A stretch of DNA of 64,000 nucleotides from Albitalea sp966211955 (lineage in GTDB: Bacteria > Pseudomonadota > Gammaproteobacteria > Burkholderiales > Burkholderiaceae_C): contig CBIHOF010000006.1 in assembly GCA_966211955.1 (NCBI GenBank), positions 62,001-126,000 of the forward strand, given 5' to 3'. Shown piece by piece: positions 32,491-41,399 of this stretch (the stretch's first letter is position 1; each line of letters opens with the position of its first letter). The notes under the pieces were generated by a model, which was given only the letters and a program-made list of their open reading frames with translations, searched no databases and was not told the DNA's origin. Both the position numbers and the translations under genes were made by a program.

Positions 32491-33765
32491 TCACAAGACC
32501 CAGTCGATCGATGCCGGCCGCCCCGGCACACTCAGCCGCGCCGTCTGCGGCGCCATGCGTGACACCACCACGCCGCCCTTGACGACCACAAGCCGCGTCG
32601 CCCGCAGGCGGATCGCCTCGATCGGGTCGCTCGCCTGCAGCAAGACGAAGTCGGCGGGGCGGCCCACCTCGACGCCGTAGTCGCTCAGGCCCAGCACCTT
32701 CGCGCCGTTCACCGTCACCGCATCGAAGCAGGCCCGCATCTGCCGCTGAGAAGTCATCTGCGCCACGTGCAGGCCCATGTGCGCCACCTCGAGCATGTCG
32801 CCCGAGCCGAGCGAATACCACGGGTCCATCACGCAGTCGTGGCCGAAAGCCACGTTGACGCCCGCGGCCATCAGCTCGGGCACGCGCGTCATGCCGCGGC
32901 GCTTGGGGTAGCTGTCGTGGCGGCCTTGCAGCGTGATGTTGATGAGCGGGTTGGCCACCGCGTTCACGCCGGCTTCGGCGATGAGCGGGATGAGCTTGGA
33001 GACATAGTAGTTGTCCATTGAATGCATGGACGTGAGGTGCGAGCCGGTGACCCGGCCGTGCAGGCCGAGCCGGCGCGCGTGGAAGGCCAGCGTCTCGATG
33101 TGGCGTGACAGGGGGTCGTCGCTCTCGTCGCAGTGCATGTCGACCATGAGCCCGCGCTCGGCAGCGAGCTCGCACAGGATGCGCACGGATTCAGCGCCGT
33201 CGGCCATGGTGCGCTCGAAGTGTGGAATGCCGCCGACCACGTCCACGCCGAGGTCCAGCGCGCGCCTGAGGTTGGCAAGCGCACGTGCCGAGCGAAGCAC
33301 GCCGTCCTGCGGAAAGGCCACGAGCTGCAGCGCAAGGTAAGGCTTCACGCGCTCTTTCACATGCAGCAGCGCCTCGACCGCGAGCAGCCGGTCGTCGCAC
33401 ACATCCACATGTGACCGGATCGCAAGCAGCCCCTTGGCCACGGCCCAATCGCAATAGCGCATCGCCCGTTCGACGAGCGCGTCCTGCGTGAGATGCGGCT
33501 TGAGTTCGCCCCACAGCGCAATGCCTTCGAGCAGCGTGCCGCTGTCGTTCACGCGCGGCAGACCGTAGGAGAGGGTCGCGTCCATGTGGAAGTGCGAATC
33601 CACGAAGGGCGGCGAGAGCAATTGGCCGTCGCCTTCGATCACCTCCGCGTTCTCTGGCACCACCAGCGACTTGCCGATGGCCGCGATGCGGCCGTCCTGC
33701 GAGAGCACGTCCAGGCCCTTGCGGCCATCGACGAACGAGACGTTTCTCAGAAGAAGCACACCCAT
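32491..33765 (-). CDS. codA: Cytosine deaminase
   Basis: Converts cytosine to uracil and ammonia. The 424-residue amidohydrolase aligns with E. coli CodA throughout, including metal ligands H58 and H60 (SHFHMD), H210 and E213 (HCDESDD), H242 (SHLTSMHS) and D309 (FGHDCVMDPWY). These correspond to E. coli H61, H63, H214, E217, H246 and D313. The substrate-shaping stretches AFPQDGVL, GIPHFE, LINITLQGRHDSYPKRRG and HMGLHVAQ are conserved. The product feeds upp (34209) and the URC genes (41400-43953) in the same window. No codB permease is present. The gene is on the minus strand and apparently monocistronic. Confidence 0.93.
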   Translation of the reverse strand: MGVLLLRNVSFVDGRKGLDVLSQDGRIAAIGKSLVVPENAEVIEGDGQLLSPPFVDSHFHMDATLSYGLPRVNDSGTLLEGIALWGELKPHLTQDALVERAMRYCDWAVAKGLLAIRSHVDVCDDRLLAVEALLHVKERVKPYLALQLVAFPQDGVLRSARALANLRRALDLGVDVVGGIPHFERTMADGAESVRILCELAAERGLMVDMHCDESDDPLSRHIETLAFHARRLGLHGRVTGSHLTSMHSMDNYYVSKLIPLIAEAGVNAVANPLINITLQGRHDSYPKRRGMTRVPELMAAGVNVAFGHDCVMDPWYSLGSGDMLEVAHMGLHVAQMTSQRQMRACFDAVTVNGAKVLGLSDYGVEVGRPADFVLLQASDPIEAIRLRATRLVVVKGGVVVSRMAPQTARLSVPGRPASIDWVL

Positions 33766-33871
33766 GCTCGCACTCTACGCCATGACCTCGCAGGTCATGG
33801 ACGCGCGGCGCGCAAGACCCGAGGATTCACTCAACACCAACGAATCCTCAACAGCGCAAAGGAGCGCCAAC

Positions 33872-34114
33872 GTGAACGGCATCGACCTTCTCCCCCTCGC
33901 GGTAGGCCACATGATCGGATTGGGCGCCATCGGCTCCTGCCTGGGCGTGGGCTTTCTCGGCGCCAAGTTCCTCGAATCGTCGGCGCGCCAGCCCGAGCTG
34001 ATGGAGAGCTTGCAGACCAAGGTATTCCTGATGGTGGGCGTGCTGGACGGGGCGTTCATCATCGCCACGGGCATCGGGCTGTGGTTCGCGACGGCGAATC
34101 CGTTCAGGCACTGA
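33872..34114 (+). CDS. Orphan F1Fo ATP synthase subunit c-like proteolipid
   Basis: An 80-residue double-helix membrane hairpin with all subunit c features: a glycine-rich first helix (GLGAIGSCLGVGFLG, residues 16-30), the polar loop ARQPE (38-42), and a second helix with the ion-binding carboxylate D59 in GVLDGAF. The C-terminal WFATANPF resembles betaproteobacterial AtpE. The start is GTG at 33872, with AAAGGAG seven bases upstream. No other atp gene is in the window; codA and upp flank it on the opposite strand. It is either a second subunit c or a c-ring-like protein with another partner. Confidence 0.87.
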   Translation: MNGIDLLPLAVGHMIGLGAIGSCLGVGFLGAKFLESSARQPELMESLQTKVFLMVGVLDGAFIIATGIGLWFATANPFRH

Positions 34115-34131
34115 TCCTGGGTGAAACCGCT

Positions 34132-34199
34132 CCGTTCGGGCTGGGCCTGTCGAAGCCGCGCCGTGCACAGAGGCTTTCGACAGGCTCAGCCTGGACGGC
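34132..34199. repeat. Inverted-repeat intergenic element
   Basis: Two arms (about 34132-34156 and 34172-34198) share the core GCCTGTCGAAGCC and its complement GGCTTTCGACAGGC in opposite orientation, with a 15-base centre. This GCCTGTCGAA/TTCGACAGGC element is common between genes in Burkholderiales and relatives. It lies between the convergent atpE-like and upp genes and can fold in either transcript as a 3' end structure. Confidence 0.65.
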
Positions 34200-34208
34200 A
34201 CTGCCGCC

Positions 34209-34841
34209 TCATTTCGTCCCAAACAAGCGATCCCCCGCATCCCCCAGCCCCGGCACGATGTACCCATGCTCGTTCAACTGCCGATCGATCGCGGCCACGT
34301 ACACCGGCACGTCCGGATGATTCGCGTGGAAGTTGGCGAGCCCCTCCGGCGCCGCCAGCAGGCACACGAAGCGGATCGACTTCGGCCGCGTCTCCTTCAG
34401 CCGGTCCACCGCGGCCACCGCTGAATTGCCCGTCGCGAGCATCGGGTCCAGCACGATGGCATCGCGCTCGTGCATGTCGGCGGGCATCTTGAAGTAGTAC
34501 TCCACCGCCACCAGCGTCTTCGGGTCGCGGTACAGGCCCACATGGCCGATGCGCGCGCCCGGCACCACGTTGAGCATGCCGTCCAGAAAGCCCGCACCCG
34601 CGCGCATGATGCTCACGAACACCGTCTTCTTGCCGTCGATCACCGGCGCCTGCATGGTCTCGAGCGGCGTCTCGATCTCGATCAGCGAGGTGGGCATGTC
34701 GCGCGTCACCTCATAGGCCATGAGCATGCTGATCTCATTGAGCAGCCGGCGGAAGCTGTTGGTGCTGCGGTCCTTCTGGCGCATCAGCGTGAGCTTGTGC
34801 TGGATGAGCGGATGCGTGACGTGATGAACGATCGCGGACAT
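34209..34841 (-). CDS. upp: Uracil phosphoribosyltransferase
   Basis: Makes UMP from uracil and PRPP. At 210 residues it has standard bacterial Upp length. The PRPP loop VLDPMLATGNSA, the flexible hood region RAGAGFLDGML and the uracil-binding end of the chain (YIVPGLGDAGDRLFGTK) are intact. The ATG at 34841 has GGAGGAA upstream; the frame runs further but without homology. It is convergent with the atpE-like gene and divergent from the coiled-coil protein gene at 34958. In the URC route a uracil phosphoribosyltransferase is also required (URC6 in yeast), so this gene may serve both salvage and catabolism. Confidence 0.95.
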   Translation of the reverse strand: MSAIVHHVTHPLIQHKLTLMRQKDRSTNSFRRLLNEISMLMAYEVTRDMPTSLIEIETPLETMQAPVIDGKKTVFVSIMRAGAGFLDGMLNVVPGARIGHVGLYRDPKTLVAVEYYFKMPADMHERDAIVLDPMLATGNSAVAAVDRLKETRPKSIRFVCLLAAPEGLANFHANHPDVPVYVAAIDRQLNEHGYIVPGLGDAGDRLFGTK

Positions 34842-34957
34842 GGCGTTTCCTCCGGGCGGTGCCTGGGCCAGCATACCGGCCACGAACATCGTGTTGCAAG
34901 CCCATGGCGCGGCGGCGGTACCCTCCGCCTCCTCCACCGTCCCACGTGCAGTTGTCC

Positions 34958-35650
34958 ATGCTCGCCCAGTTCAAACCCGTCGCCTACACCCCTTCCGGCT
35001 ACCGCCGCCAGTCACGCGGGGTGCCGCGCTGGCTCGTGCTGCTCGTGACAGGCGTCGTGCTGGGCGCGGGCGCGGTGGTGGTGGTGCAGGAGCGGTACCT
35101 GCCGCCGCGGCTGTCGGCCAGCGAATCGGCCACCTTGCGTGCCTCGTTCGAGCATGCCGAGGCAGAACGGCTGCGCCTGGGCAACGAGTTGCAAGACACC
35201 GCGCGCCGCTTGCAGGCCGCGGTCGCCGACAAGAAGGGCCTGTCTGACGAACTCGCAAGCGCCCGCCAGAGCGTGGACCACCTGCGTGAGAACCTGAACT
35301 TCCTCGTGGCCGCCCTGCCGCCCGACCCGCGCGGCGGCGCGGTGCAAATTCGTGCGGCGCGCTTCAGCGCCGAGGGTGGCAAGCTGATGTACGACGCCGT
35401 GCTCTCGCGCGATCGTGCTGGTGCCAAGCCACTCGCTGGCGTGATGCAGATCAGCGTGGCCGGATCAACGCGGCGCGGTCCCGAGACCACGGTGAAGCTG
35501 CCGCCGGTGGCCGTGTCGGTGGGCGGCGTGGAGAGCGTGCGCGGCGGCCTGCCGCTGCCCGACGGTTTCGAGGCGCGCCAGGCGACCATCCACGTGCTGG
35601 ACCGGCCTGACGGGAAGCTGCTGGGCATGCGGGTGCTGAACATCCAGTGA
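34958..35650 (+). CDS. Single-pass membrane protein with coiled coil (DUF6776-like)
   Basis: A 230-residue protein with one membrane span (about 22-43), a charged coiled coil (about 55-112, rich in A, E, L, R), and a C-terminal beta domain (about 125-230) with QIRAARFSAEGGKLMYDAVLS and LPPVAVSVGG. This order matches the DUF6776 family known from beta- and gammaproteobacteria; the assignment is from memory of the pattern and not certain. It is probably periplasmic, anchored in the inner membrane. The next gene starts 29 bases later, so they may share a transcript. Confidence 0.75.
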   Translation: MLAQFKPVAYTPSGYRRQSRGVPRWLVLLVTGVVLGAGAVVVVQERYLPPRLSASESATLRASFEHAEAERLRLGNELQDTARRLQAAVADKKGLSDELASARQSVDHLRENLNFLVAALPPDPRGGAVQIRAARFSAEGGKLMYDAVLSRDRAGAKPLAGVMQISVAGSTRRGPETTVKLPPVAVSVGGVESVRGGLPLPDGFEARQATIHVLDRPDGKLLGMRVLNIQ

Positions 35651-35678
35651 TTGGCGCGGTGCGGCACGCGGCGACACA

Positions 35679-36467
35679 ATGCCGCGCATGCCCACCCCCA
35701 TCCATCCCCTGCTCGAGCGGCTGGACGCCATCGGTGCGTCGCTGGCCGACCGGCCCGACGCGCTCGCCCTGATCGGCCTCGGTTCCTGCGGCGTCGAGAC
35801 ACACCGCCTGGACGACTGGTCCGACCTCGACTTCTTCGTGATCGTCGCGCCCGGCGCGAAGGCCCGCTTCCTGCGCGACCTGGACTGGCTGCGCGCGGCG
35901 CACCCCATCGCCTGGCATTTCCAGAACACGGCGGACGGCCACAAGGTGCTGATGGCCGACGGTGTGTTCTGCGAGTTCGCGGTCTTCGAGCTGCCGGAGC
36001 TTGATGCGGTGGTGCGCACCGCCGGTCGCATCGTCTGGAAGCGCGAGGGCGTGAGCGAGACGATCGCCGCGCCCGGCGCGCACAACCCGCAGCCGCCCAC
36101 CACCGACGAGACCTGGATCGTCGGCGAGGCACTGAGCAACCTGCTGGTGGGCATGCTGCGCTGGCACCGCGGAGAGCGGCTGAGCGCGATGCGCTTCGTG
36201 CAGTCGTATGCGTTGGACCGCGTGATCGACCTGGACGCCCTGCGACGCCGCCCGCCCGCAGGCGACATGTTCAGCATCGAGCGCCGGCTCGAACGACGGC
36301 AGCCGGCGCTCGCCGCCTTGCTGCCATCGCTTGCGCCCGGCTACCTGCACACGCCGCAGGCGGCGCTCGCGGTGCTGGAGGCGCTTCAAGAGCGTGGTGC
36401 AGCGCTGGATGCGAGCGTCACCCGGCGCATCCGTGAACTTGTCGACCAAGCCACGGCCACCGAGTAG
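35679..36467 (+). CDS. Nucleotidyltransferase-fold protein
   Basis: A 262-residue protein whose first 60 residues carry the polymerase-beta-type nucleotidyltransferase core: GLGSCG (about 33-38) then WSDLDFFVI with D49 and D51. A third acid is likely in CEFAVFELPELD. The rest is helical, as in aminoglycoside and lincosamide nucleotidyltransferases. It may modify a small molecule or protein; antibiotic inactivation is only one possibility. Two in-frame ATG codons (35679, 35688) compete. It is placed between the coiled-coil protein and a hydroxylase on the same strand. Confidence 0.78.
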   Translation: MPRMPTPIHPLLERLDAIGASLADRPDALALIGLGSCGVETHRLDDWSDLDFFVIVAPGAKARFLRDLDWLRAAHPIAWHFQNTADGHKVLMADGVFCEFAVFELPELDAVVRTAGRIVWKREGVSETIAAPGAHNPQPPTTDETWIVGEALSNLLVGMLRWHRGERLSAMRFVQSYALDRVIDLDALRRRPPAGDMFSIERRLERRQPALAALLPSLAPGYLHTPQAALAVLEALQERGAALDASVTRRIRELVDQATATE

Positions 36468-36533
36468 ACCGGCGGCAACCTGCCAGCAACACACCGACAG
36501 CACAATCGCGCGGTCGCGCTTCTCGGGGCACTC

Positions 36534-37478
36534 ATGAACAACCTCGACAAATTCCTGCTGTTCGTCGCGTTGCCCACGGTGGTCGTCGCCTCGCTCATCG
36601 AAGCGCTGGTGCTGGCGCGCAAGCAATCCTACGACTGGCGGGCATCGGCGGTGTCGTTCTTCGATCTCGTCGGGCGGGTGGCCATCCAGATCTTCCTGCC
36701 GCTGTCCATCGCCACGCCGCTCATCGTGCTGGCCTTCCGCCACCGGCTCACCACCATCCCGCTCGATGGCTGGAGCGCGCTGCTGGCGCTCTTCATCGGC
36801 CAGGAGTTTTGCTACTACTGGTTCCACCGCGCGGCGCACCGCGTGCGCTGGTTCTGGTGCAACCATGCCGTGCACCACTCGCCCAACGAGCTCAACCTGA
36901 GCGCCGCCTACCGCATCGGCATGCTGAGCCGGCTCACCGGCAGCTCGGTGTTCTACGTGCCGCTGGTGTGGTTCGGCTTCCCGCCGAAAGTGGTGTTCGA
37001 GGTGCTGTCGCTCAACCTGCTCTACCAGTTCTGGATTCACGCGACGTGGATACCGAAGCTCGGCTGGCTCGAATGGGTGCTCAATACACCGTCGGCACAT
37101 CGCGTGCACCACGCCGCCAACCTCGAGTACCTGGACGCGAACTACGGCGGCGTGCTGATCGTGTTCGACCGGCTCTTCGGCACCTACCGCGCAGAGCGCG
37201 AGGACGTGCCTTGCCGCTACGGCCTCGTCACGCCGCTGCGCAGCTACAACCCGTTCAAGATCGAGTTCCACCAGTGGGCCGACCTCGGCCGCGACCTCGC
37301 CCGCGCACGCAGCCTGCGTGCGGTGCTTGGCCACCTGTTCATGCCGCCGGGCTGGATGCCGCAGGGTGAAGGGCAGACGACGGAAGACCTGAGGCGGCGG
37401 GCGGCAATGCATGGTTCTCCGGATGAGGCCACGGTGCGAATGGCGCCACCGAGCGCGACACAGGCAGTCAACACCTGA
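36534..37478 (+). CDS. Sterol desaturase/fatty acid hydroxylase family membrane protein
   Basis: A 314-residue di-iron membrane oxygenase. The histidine clusters are complete: H98-H102 (HRAAH), H111-H114-H115 (HAVHH), H169, and H189-H192-H193 (HRVHH). Four to five membrane spans surround them. Family members hydroxylate or desaturate sterols, carotenoids or lipid chains in the inner membrane. Bacterial members of this length are often annotated only by family, and the substrate is unknown. It lies 67 bases after the nucleotidyltransferase gene. A hairpin follows at 37500-37522. Confidence 0.9.
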   Translation: MNNLDKFLLFVALPTVVVASLIEALVLARKQSYDWRASAVSFFDLVGRVAIQIFLPLSIATPLIVLAFRHRLTTIPLDGWSALLALFIGQEFCYYWFHRAAHRVRWFWCNHAVHHSPNELNLSAAYRIGMLSRLTGSSVFYVPLVWFGFPPKVVFEVLSLNLLYQFWIHATWIPKLGWLEWVLNTPSAHRVHHAANLEYLDANYGGVLIVFDRLFGTYRAEREDVPCRYGLVTPLRSYNPFKIEFHQWADLGRDLARARSLRAVLGHLFMPPGWMPQGEGQTTEDLRRRAAMHGSPDEATVRMAPPSATQAVNT

Positions 37479-37499
37479 CATTTCGCACGCTGTGGACGG

Positions 37500-37522
37500 G
37501 GGCGTCGCCTCAAGCGACGCCC
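37500..37522 (+). terminator. Hairpin after the hydroxylase gene
   Basis: GGGCGTCGC (37500-37508) pairs perfectly with GCGACGCCC (37514-37522) around five bases, 22 bases past the stop codon. There is no U-tract, so termination strength is uncertain. Confidence 0.5.
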
Positions 37523-37543
37523 GGGCGCGGTCGATAAACCGAT

Positions 37544-40336
37544 GTGGTCACACCAGCGCCCGCCCGCCCCGGCAGCGCCGTCCTCGACGGCGTTCGGTGG
37601 ATCGCGCGCGGCCTGCTGCGCACGCTGATCCTGATCGGCGCCTTGGGCGCGGGCCTGCCCGCCCATGCCGGCCCCATCGGCGAAGCGGTGTTCGCGGTCG
37701 AAGCGAAGCACGGCAACAACCCGGCCTCGGTCATCGACGCCTTGCGTCCGCTGGAAGCGCAGGCGCGTGCCGCCGCAGGCGATGACCTCCGCATCTTCCT
37801 CGCCGCCTGGGGCTACGCCCACGCGGCCACCGACAAGCCGGCCGTGGCAGACGCCGCCATCGAGGAGCTGACCGAGCTCGGCGAGCGCACGCACAACGGC
37901 GCGGCGCTGGCGTCGGCCTACACGCTCAAGGCCGCCATGCTGCAGTTTTCCGGCCAGGTGCGCGCGGCCTTCGGCTGGATCTCGGCGGCGGTGCCGCTCG
38001 CCGACAAGGAGGCGAGCCCCGACCTGCAGTACTGGGTCGACATGACGGCCGCCGACCTCGCCACCGCCAACGGCTTGATCGACGAAGGCATCCGCCTGTA
38101 CGACGCCTCGGTGCGGGCCGCACGCGCCGGGCACAACCCGCGCCGCGAAGCGCAGGCGGTGCTGGCCCTTGCGCCGCTGCGGCTGGTGAAAGGCCAGGCG
38201 CCCGCCGCCCTGCATGACACGGTGCAGGTGCGCGAGCTCGCGAAGAGCGCAGGCGATGGCTGGCTCGTCGTCTCCGGCTGGGTGATGGAGTCCCTCGCGG
38301 CCGAGGCCGCCGGCGACACCAAGCGTGCATCCAACGCGCGGCTTGAAGCGGGCCGAGCGGCGCAGGACGCCTTCCGCGAGTCGCCGGTCATCGTGTCGGG
38401 CAGCGTCAATTCGCAAGCCGGTGCAGCCGGCTGGATGGGCACGGAGCTCGAAGCCTTCCAGACCCTGTCCTCGCTGTACCTGAGCGTGCGCAACATCGCC
38501 GCCGCGCGGGATTTCGCCATCCGCGCGAGGCAGCATGCCACCACGCGCAACGATGCCGGCGCAACGGCGCTGGCACTCATCAACCTGGGCATCGCCGACC
38601 TTTCAGATGGGCATGCCGAAGTCGGCAAGCGCACCGCGGGCGAAGGCCTCGCGATGCTCGAACGCAAGAGCCGCGACGCGGAGCTGTTGATCCAGCTGAA
38701 CCGCTACATCGCCGCGCTCGACCGCGGTGGCGAGACGGAAGAAGCGCTCGTGCGCCTGCGCGAATCGCTGCTGCTTGAAACCGAGCTCGGGCGCCGCGAC
38801 CGGCAGAGCACGGTGGTGGCGCTGCAGCGCGAATCGAGCTTCCAGCAGCGCCAGCGCCACCTCGAGCAGCTCGAGCACGTGAACGCGCTGCAGACGGTGG
38901 AGATCTCGCGGCGCAAGATCGAACGCACGCTCACCTTGCTGCTGGCCGCCGCCATGGGCCTCGGCGGCGTGGTGGCATGGCGGCTGTACCTGCGTGCGCG
39001 CGAATCGAACCGGCAGCTGGCCGTGAACAACCATGCGCTGGAGATCGCGAGCACGCATGACGCCGTGACGGGGCTGCTCAATCGCCGCAAGATGGAAGCC
39101 GACACCGCGGCGCTCGCCGACCAGCCCTACTGCAACGTCACCATCTCGGTGAAGCAGTTCGGGCTCATCGTCGGCAGCCTCGGCCACCAGCTGGGCGACA
39201 CGCTGCTGTGCCAGATCGCGCGACGGCTGGACGAGGTGACGCGCCGTTGCCAGGGCCGGCTGTACCGCGTGGACGGCGTGACGTTTGGCGCCATCTTCCG
39301 CTTTGGCCATGACGAGGCGCGCTTGCGCGGCATCCTCGAGGCGCTGGCCGCGGTGATGGAATCGCCCTTCGAGCTGGGCAACCAGGACCTCATCGTCTCC
39401 ATCGGCCTGGGTGCCTGCGAATACCCGAAGGATGCCGCCACCGCGCACGAGGTGGCGCGCCTGGCCGAGCTGGCCAAGCTGCAGACGCATGCGGAGCCAG
39501 GCAACACGCACGTCATCTACGACACGCGCATCGGCGAGAGCCAGCGCGACAAGATGCGCATGGAAGCGCGCATGTTGAAGGCGCTGGAGCATGGCGATTT
39601 CGAGGTGTTCTACCAAGGCCAGCGCGACCTGCGCGACGGCCACGTGAGCGGCTTCGAGGCGCTGATCCGCTGGCACGACGGCGGCAAGATGGTGTCGCCC
39701 GCGCAGTTCATTCCGCTGGCCGAGGAATCGGGCCTGATCGTGCGCATCGGCGCGTGGGTGCTGCGGCAGGCCTGCACGCAGGCCAGGGCCTGGGCCGATG
39801 CGGGGCTGGGTGCGCCGAAGGTGGCGGTGAACATCTCGCCGCGCCAGTTCAATCACCCCGAGTTCATGGAGATGGTGCGCGAGACGCTGCGCAGCACGGG
39901 CGTGGACCCGGCGCAGATCGAGCTCGAGATCACCGAAGGCAGCGTGATGGACGACGCCGAGTCGAGCATCGCGCAGCTGCATGCGCTGCGCGCGCTCGGC
40001 CTGCACCTGGCCATCGACGACTTCGGCACCGGCTATGCGAGCCTGGCCTACCTGCGGCGCTTCCCGCTCAACCGGTTGAAGATCGACCGCTCCTTCATCA
40101 TGCAGCTGAGCAACACCGCGCAGGACGACACCATCGTGCGCACGGTGATCGAGCTCGCGCACAGCCTCGGCCTGTCCGTCACAGCCGAAGGCGTGGAGAC
40201 GGTGGCGCAGGAGGCGATGCTGCGGCAGTGGGGCTGCGACATCGTGCAGGGCTTCCTGCACTCGCGGCCGGCGCCTGCGGCCGTGGCGACGGAGCTGCTT
40301 GCCACCGACCGGCAGGGGGCGGCGGCGGCGGCCTGA
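37544..40336 (+). CDS. Membrane GGDEF/EAL protein: degenerate GGDEF, intact EAL
   Basis: A 930-residue cyclic-di-GMP signalling protein. An N-terminal signal (ending LPAHA) leads to a helical, TPR-like periplasmic sensor of about 400 residues, then one span (about 463-482), a GGDEF domain and an EAL domain. The GGDEF active site reads VDGVTFG (about residue 575), so it cannot be a normal cyclase and may bind GTP or only fold. The EAL domain is complete: GFEALIRW (about 703), NISPRQF, LEITEGSVMDD, DDFGTGYASLAYLRRFPLN (about 825) and AEGVE (about 879). It is therefore probably a phosphodiesterase that lowers c-di-GMP. The start is GTG at 37544 next to an out-of-frame ATG. Confidence 0.9.
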   Translation: MVTPAPARPGSAVLDGVRWIARGLLRTLILIGALGAGLPAHAGPIGEAVFAVEAKHGNNPASVIDALRPLEAQARAAAGDDLRIFLAAWGYAHAATDKPAVADAAIEELTELGERTHNGAALASAYTLKAAMLQFSGQVRAAFGWISAAVPLADKEASPDLQYWVDMTAADLATANGLIDEGIRLYDASVRAARAGHNPRREAQAVLALAPLRLVKGQAPAALHDTVQVRELAKSAGDGWLVVSGWVMESLAAEAAGDTKRASNARLEAGRAAQDAFRESPVIVSGSVNSQAGAAGWMGTELEAFQTLSSLYLSVRNIAAARDFAIRARQHATTRNDAGATALALINLGIADLSDGHAEVGKRTAGEGLAMLERKSRDAELLIQLNRYIAALDRGGETEEALVRLRESLLLETELGRRDRQSTVVALQRESSFQQRQRHLEQLEHVNALQTVEISRRKIERTLTLLLAAAMGLGGVVAWRLYLRARESNRQLAVNNHALEIASTHDAVTGLLNRRKMEADTAALADQPYCNVTISVKQFGLIVGSLGHQLGDTLLCQIARRLDEVTRRCQGRLYRVDGVTFGAIFRFGHDEARLRGILEALAAVMESPFELGNQDLIVSIGLGACEYPKDAATAHEVARLAELAKLQTHAEPGNTHVIYDTRIGESQRDKMRMEARMLKALEHGDFEVFYQGQRDLRDGHVSGFEALIRWHDGGKMVSPAQFIPLAEESGLIVRIGAWVLRQACTQARAWADAGLGAPKVAVNISPRQFNHPEFMEMVRETLRSTGVDPAQIELEITEGSVMDDAESSIAQLHALRALGLHLAIDDFGTGYASLAYLRRFPLNRLKIDRSFIMQLSNTAQDDTIVRTVIELAHSLGLSVTAEGVETVAQEAMLRQWGCDIVQGFLHSRPAPAAVATELLATDRQGAAAAA

Positions 40337-40350
40337 CGGGCCACCGCCTG

Positions 40351-40371
40351 CAAGACCGGCTGGGTCAGCCG
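40351..40371. terminator. Bidirectional hairpin between convergent genes
   Basis: GACCGGCTG (40351-40359) and CAGCCGGTC (40363-40371) form a perfect stem with a three-base loop, exactly in the 36-base gap between the EAL gene and the YciI-VOC gene, which converge. No U-tract is seen on either side. Confidence 0.5.
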
Positions 40372-40372
40372 G

Positions 40373-41269
40373 TCACGCGCAGTTGCTGTTCTGCGCGAAC
40401 ATCTTCTTCAGCCGTTCCTCCAGCTCCTCATGCGTCGGCTCCTCCAGGCGCGCCGAGATGAACCAGGCATGGCCGAAGGGGTCGGTGATCGAGCCCGAGC
40501 GGTCGCCCCAGAACTGGTCGGCCACGGGCATCTGCACCGTCGCGCCGGCCTTGACCGCGCCGGCGATCACGGCATCCGGGTCGGGCACGTAGATCACCGC
40601 CACGCTGGCGGTGCCACCAAGCGTCTTCGGGCCCTTGGAGCCCATCTGCGGCCGCTCTTCGGTGAGCATGAAGTGGGTCGGGCCGACCTTCATCTCGGCA
40701 TGCAGCACGGCGCCCGTCGGGTCGTCCAGGCGCACCACCAGCTCCGCGCCGAAGACGCGCTGGTAGTAGGCGATGGCGTCGCCCGCGCCCTGGATGATGA
40801 GGTAGGGCAGCGCACCGCGGGCGGGCGGTACGCGTGGCGGCTTGGATGCCTGGCTGGCCAATTGCGCCCGCAGCTTGTCTTCCTGCTCGCGCAGCTCGGG
40901 CGTGAACTCGGCGCCAAAGTCCTCGGCCTCGAACACCTGGCGGATCTCGATCTCCGAATCGCCTTCCATCGGGTTGGGGCAGCGCTTGACCCACTCGATG
41001 GCTTCCTCGCGGGACTTGACCTGCCACAGCCAGTAGCCCGCGATCAATTCCTTGGTTTCGGCGAAGGGCCCGTCGACAACGGTGCGCTTGCTGCCGGAGA
41101 AGCGCACGCGTGCACCCTTGCTGCTCGGGTGCAGGCCTTCGCCGGCCAGCATGACGCCCGCCTTGACCAGTTCCTCGTTGAACCGGCCCATGTCCGCCAG
41201 CAGTTTTTCGCTGGGCATGACGCCGGCTTCGCTGTCCTTGTTTGCCTTGACGAGAACCATGAATCGCAT
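40373..41269 (-). CDS. YciI-like and VOC/glyoxalase-like domain fusion
   Basis: A 298-residue cytosolic protein built of two domains usually encoded apart. Residues 1-118 are a YciI/YCII-related (DGPF) domain: MRFMVLVKANKDSEAG at the start and VDGPFAETKELIAGYWLWQV. Residues about 148-275 are a PhnB-type VOC domain: YLIIQGAGDAIAYYQRVFGAEL, HFMLTEERPQMG and FGHAWFISA. Both families are often adjacent to ECF sigma factors in other genomes, but none is seen here. Function unknown; VOC domains bind metals or small toxic compounds. Confidence 0.88.
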   Translation of the reverse strand: MRFMVLVKANKDSEAGVMPSEKLLADMGRFNEELVKAGVMLAGEGLHPSSKGARVRFSGSKRTVVDGPFAETKELIAGYWLWQVKSREEAIEWVKRCPNPMEGDSEIEIRQVFEAEDFGAEFTPELREQEDKLRAQLASQASKPPRVPPARGALPYLIIQGAGDAIAYYQRVFGAELVVRLDDPTGAVLHAEMKVGPTHFMLTEERPQMGSKGPKTLGGTASVAVIYVPDPDAVIAGAVKAGATVQMPVADQFWGDRSGSITDPFGHAWFISARLEEPTHEELEERLKKMFAQNSNCA

Positions 41270-41399
41270 GGTGACCTCCGTTGGATGGGTGAAGGGGGTG
41301 TGTGAAGAGCGGGGTGCTCTGACAGTACGACGAATGGGCGAGGCCGGAATCGACAGCCCGGTGAAGAATTGTTTGCGCAGCCGGCCCGGCCGGCACCGC

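Noticed and set aside
34132..34199. Mobile element remnant
   Set aside because: The inverted repeats are short and of a common intergenic type; there is no transposase or target duplication.
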